Assembly (NCBI GenBank): GCA_041569895.1
Contig: JBFFXF010000105.1
Coordinates: 1-22,479, forward strand
Length of the DNA: 22,479 nt
Direction of reading: 5' to 3'
From: JBFFXF01 sp041569895
GTDB lineage: Bacteria > Planctomycetota > UBA8108 > JACQVS01
Below are positions 16,340 to 22,479 of the stretch, piece by piece. Positions within the stretch are counted from its first letter, which is position 1, and each line of letters opens with the position of its first letter. Both the position numbers and the translations under genes were made by a program. The notes under the pieces were generated by a model. It was given only the letters and a program-made list of their open reading frames with translations, made no database searches and was not told the DNA's origin.

Positions 16340-19300
16340 ATGCGGCATGGATCCTTGCGCTGGTTCTTCGTCTGTCTCGGCGTCGGGCTGACGGCGCTGT
16401 CGTCCAGTGCGGGCCGGCTCGCGGGTCAGGAGGTGCTGTTCGATTTCGGGGCCGAGTGGCGGCTCTTCAAGGGCACCGTCGAGCCAGCCGAGCTGAATCC
16501 ACCGTCATGGCGGACGGCGGCGTTCGACGACAGCACGTGGACGCCGGCCGTCACCGGGATCGGGTACGGCGATGGCGACGATGTCACCGTGCTCGACGAC
16601 ATGGAGGACGGCTACACCACCATCTACCTGCGGCGTCGCTTCACGCTCGCCGACGTCGGGGCGGTGGAGAGCCTGGTGCTCGCCGTCGACTACGACGACG
16701 GCTTCGTCTGCTACGTCAACGGCACCGAGGCAGCGCGAGCGAATGCCGGGAGCCCCGGGGTCGACCTGGCGTTCGACGCCACGGCGGAGGTCAACCACGA
16801 GGCCGGTGTGCCCGAGCTCTTCGAGCTGCCGCTCGACGTTCTGGATCTCGTCGCCGGCGAGAACCTCATCGCGATTCAGGGACTGAACACGGCAATCGGC
16901 AGCTCCGACTTCTCGTTCAACGCGCGGCTGACTCTGAACGACCCGACGCCGACCTGTCCGATCGACCTCGGGTGCGAGACGTTGCCCGCTTCGATTCTCC
17001 TGACGTGGACCGCGCCGCCGGGAGCGAGCTACGACTCGGTCACGGTGACCCGCGACGGCCAGCCGCTGCCGGGCTCGCCGTTCCCGGGAACGACAGCGAG
17101 CGTCGAGGACACAAATCCCGGCGACTTCATTCATGACTACGAGGTGGTCGCGTCGGTCGGCGCCTTCGACTGCCCGGTGCTGACTTGCAGCTCGACGCCG
17201 ACGGTCGTCCTGCTCGACGCCGGCGAGGAGTGGCGATTCCTGCGCGGGATCGCCGCGCCATCCGAGCCGCCGACGGCCTGGCGCGAGACCGGTTTCGACG
17301 ACTCGCTCTGGCCGGCCGGACCGACCGGTATCGGGTACGGCGACGGGGACGACGCGACCGTCCTCGACGACATGGAGGGCAACTACCTCACCGTCTACGC
17401 GCGCAGGCTGGTCGAGATCACGGATCCCGGCTCGATCCAGACGCTGGTGCTCGAGGTCGACTACGACGACGGGTTTGTCGCGTACGTCAACGGAACCGAG
17501 GTGGCGCGCTCGACCAACATGGGCGCCCCGGGCACAGAGCTCGCGTTCGACGATCCCGCCGGCGGTGGACACGAGGCGGGCACGCCCGAGCAGTTCTCGA
17601 TACCGCTCGAGACGATCGTCGAGGGACCGAACCTCCTCGCGGTCGAGATCCACAACGTCGATATCGACAGCTCGGACCTGTCGTTCATACCCCGGCTGCT
17701 GAAGAACGCCTGCCCGACCATCGACGGTGTGGCGTGCGCGTTCGACGAGACCACGGGCGAGGTCGTCCTCTCCTGGCTCCGGACCGCCGACTTCGAGTCG
17801 ATCGCCGTGACGCGAAACGGCGAGCCGCTTCCCGGCTCGCCCTTCCCCGGCGACACCACCACCGTGACCGACGCCGCACCCGGTGAGCGAGACGTGGTGT
17901 ACGAGATCCTGCCGGCGCTCGGCGCGCTGGCGTGCTTCGCGACCACCTGCACCTCGCCCTGTCAGGACCGCGACCCGGACCTGCTGGCGTGCACGCTCGC
18001 GCTGGTCGACGGAGCGACGCGAGGAGAGCTCTCCTGGACCACTCCTCCGGGCGTGACGAGCATCGACATCGAGCGCGAGGGCGCGCTGCTCACCACGCTC
18101 GCGCCCGACGCGTCGACGTTTATCGACCCCGACGTCGAATCGGACATGCCCGAGGACGACACCGACTTCACCGTGGTGTTCAACTTCGACGACGGGTCGA
18201 CGTGCACGCTGAGCTGCGGCCCGCTCTCGCTCTGCGTCGAGAACCTCGCGTGCAGTCTGGTCGGCGAGGGCGTGGACACCGAGGCCGAGCTCACCTGGGA
18301 GAACGTCGTCAAGGAGTGGGAGACGATCGACGTCTCGCGCGACACCGGTTTCGGAGCCGAGCTGCTCGCGAGCCTTCCGGGCGATGCCACCAGCTTCACC
18401 GACACCACGATCGGCGACCTGCCTCCCTTCACCGCCGTGACCTACACCCTGACGCCGATCGCGCCGCCCGGCGAGGACGTCGCCGGCTGCGGCCCGCTCG
18501 ACTGCTCCGTGACCATCCCGCTTCCCGAAATCGGGCGCTACCTGCCGCCGGAGGACGGCTGGAACGGGTCGCTGGACGTCGAGGAGCTGGCGGCGCTCGA
18601 GCACAACCCGACCGCCGGCGAGCCCGGGAACCTCGACGGCGACTGGATCCGCGCCATCGGCGTCGACTCGTGGGACGGATCGGCGCCCCTCGAGACGGGC
18701 GAGGCGCCCGACGGGGCGGCGCCCGGGGGCATCGGCATCGAGACCATCGAGGACGGCGGTCCGTGCGGCGAGCCGATCCGCGTGCTGCGAGTGCTCGATC
18801 CGGGCGATCCGACCACTCCCGGCGCCAGCCTGTCGACCGAGTTCCCGGACCCCTACACGGAACCGAACAACCGGCGGATCCTGCTCGGGCTCGATACGGG
18901 AGTCGCCGGCGCCAACATGCTGCGCGATGGCGTCACCATCGCCGCGCGCTGGCGTCTGGGACGGCAGCCGCCCGCCTTTCTGGCCGCCAGCGCGGCAGGC
19001 GACGGGGCGCCGCTTCTCGGCGGCCTCGGCCAGATCGGCTTCCATTTCGTCGACGACGGCTCGCTCGGGACGGCGGGCGCGCCGGCGGGGTTCGCGCTCG
19101 CCCTGAACTCGGGCGACGCGCTGCAGCTGAGCACCGCGCCGGTGACGCAGGTCGACGTCGACGCCGACCGATTCGTCAGCATCTGGGCGACGGTCGAGGA
19201 CTCCGACGGCGACGAGTCGTACGCCGTGACCGTCTGGGTCAACGGCCAGAGCCTTCCCCTGATCGAGCTCGTCAGCCCGCTGCAGGGCGGCGGGGCCGAC

Positions 19301-20032
19301 CTCGGCGCGCCGGTCGGGAACTACCTGATGATCGGCGTGCCCCACCCGGCCAACGACGCCGACGTCGAGATCGATTTCGTCGCGTACAGGTCCGGGGTCC
19401 ATCTGCCGCGGCTCGACCCGTGCGAGCCCTCGGCGAACAATCCGCCGACGGCTCGGATCGCCGTGTCACCCGGCCAGACCGTGACGCTCGCGGGCGGCAC
19501 GGCCTCGGTGACGCTCGACGGCTCCGCGTCCGACGACGGTGACGGCGGCGCGCAGGGACTCGCGTTCCGCTGGCGAAAGGTCTCGGGCCCCGCCGGAGAC
19601 TCGATCGAGAGCCCCGGCCAGCCCTCGACGCGCGTCACCTTCACCCAGGCCGGCGCGTACGCCTACGAGTTGCGCGTCGACGACCGGCAACCGGTGAACA
19701 ACGCCGCCACCACCCGCGTCGACATCACCGTCCAGCCCGAGGGCATCGCCGAGCTCTTCCTCCGCGGCGACGTCGACGGCGGCGGCGGCCTCGCGATCAA
19801 CGACGCCATCATCATCTTCAACTTCCTGTTCACCGGCATCGGCCTGCAGCCGACCTGCGACGACGCCGCGGACGCGACCGACGACGGCGCCATCAACCTC
19901 ACCGACGGCATCCGCATCCTGAACGTCCTCTTCCAGGGCATCGGCGCCATCCCCGCCCCGAGCGACGCGTGCGGCGAGGACCCGACCCCGGACGAGCTCG
20001 ACTGTGGGGTGCACAGGAGTTGTGCGGGGTGA
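16340..20032 (+). CDS. Large multidomain secreted protein with dockerin-like C-terminus
   Basis: This 1230-residue exported protein has a signal peptide at 1-30 (cleavage near LAGQ). Two copies of a jelly-roll, galactose-binding-like domain lie at about 32-203 and 287-455. Both contain GIGYGDGDD, a TVLDDME segment, an arginine-rich strand, and VDYDDGF followed by YVNGTE. Four Fn3-like modules starting at cysteines near 206, 458, 551 and 638 follow or separate them. Residues about 730-1030 look like a concanavalin/LamG-like sandwich (IWATVEDSDGDESYAVTVWVNG). Residues about 1033-1133 are a PKD-like domain. The dockerin-like doublet starts at RGDVDGGGGLAIND (about 1141), and the tail has CGEDPTPDELDC. 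GGAGAG (16329-16334) supports the ATG. It is probably a surface or carbohydrate-associated protein; no catalytic domain is recognised. Confidence 0.87.
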   Translation: MRHGSLRWFFVCLGVGLTALSSSAGRLAGQEVLFDFGAEWRLFKGTVEPAELNPPSWRTAAFDDSTWTPAVTGIGYGDGDDVTVLDDMEDGYTTIYLRRRFTLADVGAVESLVLAVDYDDGFVCYVNGTEAARANAGSPGVDLAFDATAEVNHEAGVPELFELPLDVLDLVAGENLIAIQGLNTAIGSSDFSFNARLTLNDPTPTCPIDLGCETLPASILLTWTAPPGASYDSVTVTRDGQPLPGSPFPGTTASVEDTNPGDFIHDYEVVASVGAFDCPVLTCSSTPTVVLLDAGEEWRFLRGIAAPSEPPTAWRETGFDDSLWPAGPTGIGYGDGDDATVLDDMEGNYLTVYARRLVEITDPGSIQTLVLEVDYDDGFVAYVNGTEVARSTNMGAPGTELAFDDPAGGGHEAGTPEQFSIPLETIVEGPNLLAVEIHNVDIDSSDLSFIPRLLKNACPTIDGVACAFDETTGEVVLSWLRTADFESIAVTRNGEPLPGSPFPGDTTTVTDAAPGERDVVYEILPALGALACFATTCTSPCQDRDPDLLACTLALVDGATRGELSWTTPPGVTSIDIEREGALLTTLAPDASTFIDPDVESDMPEDDTDFTVVFNFDDGSTCTLSCGPLSLCVENLACSLVGEGVDTEAELTWENVVKEWETIDVSRDTGFGAELLASLPGDATSFTDTTIGDLPPFTAVTYTLTPIAPPGEDVAGCGPLDCSVTIPLPEIGRYLPPEDGWNGSLDVEELAALEHNPTAGEPGNLDGDWIRAIGVDSWDGSAPLETGEAPDGAAPGGIGIETIEDGGPCGEPIRVLRVLDPGDPTTPGASLSTEFPDPYTEPNNRRILLGLDTGVAGANMLRDGVTIAARWRLGRQPPAFLAASAAGDGAPLLGGLGQIGFHFVDDGSLGTAGAPAGFALALNSGDALQLSTAPVTQVDVDADRFVSIWATVEDSDGDESYAVTVWVNGQSLPLIELVSPLQGGGADLGAPVGNYLMIGVPHPANDADVEIDFVAYRSGVHLPRLDPCEPSANNPPTARIAVSPGQTVTLAGGTASVTLDGSASDDGDGGAQGLAFRWRKVSGPAGDSIESPGQPSTRVTFTQAGAYAYELRVDDRQPVNNAATTRVDITVQPEGIAELFLRGDVDGGGGLAINDAIIIFNFLFTGIGLQPTCDDAADATDDGAINLTDGIRILNVLFQGIGAIPAPSDACGEDPTPDELDCGVHRSCAG

Positions 20033-20463
20033 ACCGTTCGGACTGCGTCCCTTCGTTCTCGTCCTCGTCCTCGTCCTCGAGCGCTGGTGCACGGGGGGGA
20101 GACCGAGGCAGAGATCGGAGACCGAGACAGAGATCAGAGACAGAGGACAGAGAACAGAGAACAGAGAACAGAGACCGAGTCGGAATCGGTAACGGTACTC
20201 GGTCATCGGAATCGGAATCGGAATCGGAGTCGGCCATCGGTATCGGAGTCGGTCACCGAACTCCCCAACCGGAGCCTTCGACGACGAAGACGACGAGGAC
20301 GAGGACGAGGACGGGCACGGGAACGGGAACGGGTACGGGTACGAGGACGACGACGTACAAGGGCCGACGGTGCCGATGTGGCGTCCCCGCCCATCATCTG
20401 GTCAAATCGCTCTCGGGGGAATGCCGTGCCCTTTCGATCGGCCTGCCGACAGGAAGCGTTTCA
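20033..20463. repeat. Intergenic repeat mosaic, copy 3
   Basis: The gene-free stretch after the large secreted protein contains CTCGTC units ending in CTCGAG (about 20058-20081), GGAGACCGAG/CAGAGATC units (about 20098-20136), AGAACAG heptamers (about 20145-20175), ATCGGA/GTCGGA units (about 20180-20250), GAGGAC units (about 20295-20312) and GGGAAC/GGGTAC units (about 20314-20345). It shares the components of copies 1 and 2 but lacks the ATCTGCG nonamer tract. Bases 20360-20463 are ordinary sequence holding the RBS (AGGAA, 20451-20455) of the next gene. No clear promoter was found. Confidence 0.82.
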
Positions 20464-22479
20464 ATGACCGGGACCCGCGCCGCGCTCGTCGCGTGCCTTC
20501 TGCTCGCCGTGCCGTCCGTTCGCGGCCAGGAGACCTGCGGGCCGGCGGTCGAGCCGCTGCGTGCGGCGATCGTGCTCGATTTCGACGCGCCGCAGGGGGT
20601 CGCCGTCGATGCGGATGGGCACTTCTGGATCAGCTCGGCGCTGTCGCATGACATCCTCCATCTCGACGCCGGGCTCGAGCCGGTCGAGATCGTCACCGGG
20701 CAGGTCCCGAGGGTCGACAACCCGTTCGGCAACCACTTCACGGGCATCGCGTACAACCCCGACGCGGACACGCTGTTCGTGTGCCGGGCGTTCACCAAGG
20801 AGATCTGGGAGATCGAGAAGGACGGCAGCCTCACCGGCTTCGTCCTGACGCTCAACCTGCCGCCGCCGCCGAACCTCGTGCCGGAGCCCTTCCCGAAGGG
20901 CATCGCCTTCGACGTCGAGGGGGATGGCGGGAACGGCTCGATCTGGGTCGTCGAATCGGTGATGTCGGCGGTCTACGAGGTGTCGCTCGCCGGCGACGTG
21001 CTGCGGTCGCTCTGTCATCCCGACGACCCGGACGGCTGTCCCGGCGGGGGGTCGGCCGCGACCGGCAACGACGTCGGGCTGTTCCTGGACGGCGAGGAGC
21101 CGGTGCTCGAGCTCACCGGCGGCGCCGGCGGCGTTCGCGACTCGATCGTGCGCGTCGACCTCGACGGCGTGCCGTCCGGCGTGCGGTACGAGATCGGCAT
21201 CGTGGGCGGCAACCCTGGCGGGTTCCTGCGGCACCGATTTCGTCCGGCGGGCGCCGCCGAGCCGGTCGAGGCGTTCTTCGTCACCGTCGAGTCGAGCTCC
21301 GAGTTCCACGTGCTCGGCATCGCGGACCCGGATCTGCGTCCCCCGCTCGACCTCGTCTGCTCGGGGTCCGCGGAGAAGGTCGCGCTCGAGTGGCGCAACA
21401 CCGATGCGTACGACGACATCGAGATCCACAGGGAGGGCCGGCGGATCGCGACGCTCGCGGGCGCCGCGACGTCGTTCGACGATACAGCGCCGCCGCACGG
21501 CACGCTGGAGTACGAGCTGGTCGCGCGGCGAGGCGATTGTCGGGCGACGGTGTCGTGCTCCGTCGTCTTCGGCCCGGGACGGGTGATCGCGTCGCTCTTC
21601 GTCGACGGGCTGCAGCTCGTCGACCTGGCGGAGGACTCGGAGGGCTTTCTCTGGGTGACCCACGCGACCAACGAGATCGGCGTCTACACCAAGGACCTCG
21701 AGCTGCTCTTCTTCTTCCCGGGACCGTTCCTGGACGAGGGCGACGTCACCAGCGGCATCGCGTTCAATCCACGATCGTCTCCGGACAACCCGACGTTCTT
21801 CGTCTACAACGCCGCGCGCGATGTCGTCGTCGAAATGGACGGCGGCGGCCAGCAGGTCGGCGTGCCGTTCCCGAGCGGAGTGCCGGGTGATGCGGTGGAC
21901 TCGGCGCTGGTGCCGACGATGCTCCACGATCCGGCTGGCGACCGGGGCGCCGGGTCGTTCTGGTACGTCGACTACACGTCGGGAACGCTCCAGGAGCGCG
22001 CTCGGGATGGCGGGCTGCTGCATTCCTGCGTGCATCCGGACCACGCCGCCGAGCCGCCCCCGGCCGGCTCGCGGCTGAAGGCGCTCGTCTGGGGGGTGTC
22101 GGCGTTTCCCGGCGCCGGTTTCGATCGCCTCGAGCTCACGGGCGGTCGCGTCCGCGACGGCGTCACCAGGCGGTTCCTCGAGGTCGACGTCGCCTCGTGC
22201 GCTCCGACCGGACGCGAGATCTCCACCGATGGCGTCGCCGAGATCTCGTTTCCCGCGGTGCTCAGCTTCCTCCGCACACGGCACCGCAATCGCGATGTCT
22301 ATTTCGTCATCAACTCGAACTCGCGAAGGTCGTGGTTCCTGGAGGTCGATGCGACGCCGCCGGATCCGCCCGTGGTCAGCGATCTGCGCTGCTCTCAGCC
22401 CGGGCCGCCGCGAGACGTCGAGATCCGCTTCCGCCTCGCGGACCCCGCCGACGGCGTGCAGATCACCCGCGACGGCGAG
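20464..22479 (+). CDS. Secreted beta-propeller protein with Fn3-like modules (3' end outside window)
   Basis: An uninterrupted reading frame runs from ATG 20464 through the last base: 672 codons with no stop, so the C-terminus is missing. A signal peptide is visible at 1-23 (ALVACLLLAVPSVRG, then QE). Propeller-like blades include QGVAVDADGHFWIS, GIAYNPDADTLFV, GIAFDVEGDG, DLAEDSEGFLWVTH and GIAFNPRSSPDN. An Fn3-like module starts at C299 (LDLVCSGS... VALEW... IEIHREG) and a second begins near C643 at the window edge. AGGAA at 20451-20455 is the RBS. The architecture parallels the 724-residue minus-strand protein, so the missing end probably carries a dockerin-like doublet; that is a prediction. 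Function is unknown. Confidence 0.85.
   Translation, partial: MTGTRAALVACLLLAVPSVRGQETCGPAVEPLRAAIVLDFDAPQGVAVDADGHFWISSALSHDILHLDAGLEPVEIVTGQVPRVDNPFGNHFTGIAYNPDADTLFVCRAFTKEIWEIEKDGSLTGFVLTLNLPPPPNLVPEPFPKGIAFDVEGDGGNGSIWVVESVMSAVYEVSLAGDVLRSLCHPDDPDGCPGGGSAATGNDVGLFLDGEEPVLELTGGAGGVRDSIVRVDLDGVPSGVRYEIGIVGGNPGGFLRHRFRPAGAAEPVEAFFVTVESSSEFHVLGIADPDLRPPLDLVCSGSAEKVALEWRNTDAYDDIEIHREGRRIATLAGAATSFDDTAPPHGTLEYELVARRGDCRATVSCSVVFGPGRVIASLFVDGLQLVDLAEDSEGFLWVTHATNEIGVYTKDLELLFFFPGPFLDEGDVTSGIAFNPRSSPDNPTFFVYNAARDVVVEMDGGGQQVGVPFPSGVPGDAVDSALVPTMLHDPAGDRGAGSFWYVDYTSGTLQERARDGGLLHSCVHPDHAAEPPPAGSRLKALVWGVSAFPGAGFDRLELTGGRVRDGVTRRFLEVDVASCAPTGREISTDGVAEISFPAVLSFLRTRHRNRDVYFVINSNSRRSWFLEVDATPPDPPVVSDLRCSQPGPPRDVEIRFRLADPADGVQITRDGE

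Noticed and set aside
16505..19402. Long minus-strand open frame opposite the 1230-residue gene
   Set aside because: It is an antisense shadow: the plus-strand product has clear domains, and this frame has none.
20461..22284. Minus-strand open frame opposite the last gene
   Set aside because: The plus-strand frame from 20464 is open to the window end with signal peptide, propeller blades and RBS; the opposite frame is an arginine- and valine-rich shadow.

Overview
The window is very GC-rich bacterial DNA. It appears to come from a Planctomycetota-like organism; this is inferred from large secreted proteins ending in paired dockerin-like calcium-loop repeats plus a cysteine-rich tail, together with intergenic simple-sequence mosaics, and not from any marker gene. 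No rRNA, tRNA, CRISPR array, transposase or integrase is visible.

Layout: (1) 198-1727 (+), a secreted protein with two cohesin-like domains and a dockerin-like doublet, behind a sigma70-like promoter. (2) 1728-2188, a mosaic of hexamer and nonamer repeats. (3) 2189-11760 (+), a compact metabolic cluster of nine genes. It starts with a lipoate-protein ligase-like gene overlapping a cysteine desulfurase. After a good promoter and a roughly 190-nt leader come a glycine-cleavage-H-like lipoyl carrier, a G3E (CobW-type) GTPase, a small protein resembling the N-terminal four-cysteine domain of HdrA, a two-cluster ferredoxin, a DUF116/isoprenyl-diphosphate-synthase fusion, a small prenyltransferase-beta/terpene-cyclase-like protein and a squalene-hopene-cyclase-like protein with DxDDT. 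(4) 11761-12079, a second mosaic, roughly an inverted copy of the first. (5) 12080-15904 (-), two secreted dockerin-like proteins, probably one operon. (6) 15905-16339, a divergent promoter region. (7) 16340-20032 (+), a 1230-residue multidomain secreted protein. (8) 20033-20463, a third mosaic. (9) 20464 to the window end (+), a secreted beta-propeller protein cut off by the window edge.

The candidate new system is the 2189-11760 cluster. Protein lipoylation, sulfur mobilisation, an HdrA-like iron-sulfur domain, a ferredoxin and DUF116 share an operon with an isoprenyl chain-elongation enzyme and two cyclase-fold proteins. Tight translational coupling (4-, 1-, 4-, 59- and 4-nt overlaps) argues that they work together. 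My inference is a lipoyl- and Fe-S-dependent redox or sulfur-transfer step linked to making or modifying a cyclic isoprenoid lipid. The sequence does not show the substrate.

The flanking genes form a separate theme: an extracellular protein set built from shared modules (cohesin-like, dockerin-like, cysteine-paired Fn3-like, beta-propeller, lectin-like). Mosaic repeats sit just after the last gene of each dockerin transcription unit.
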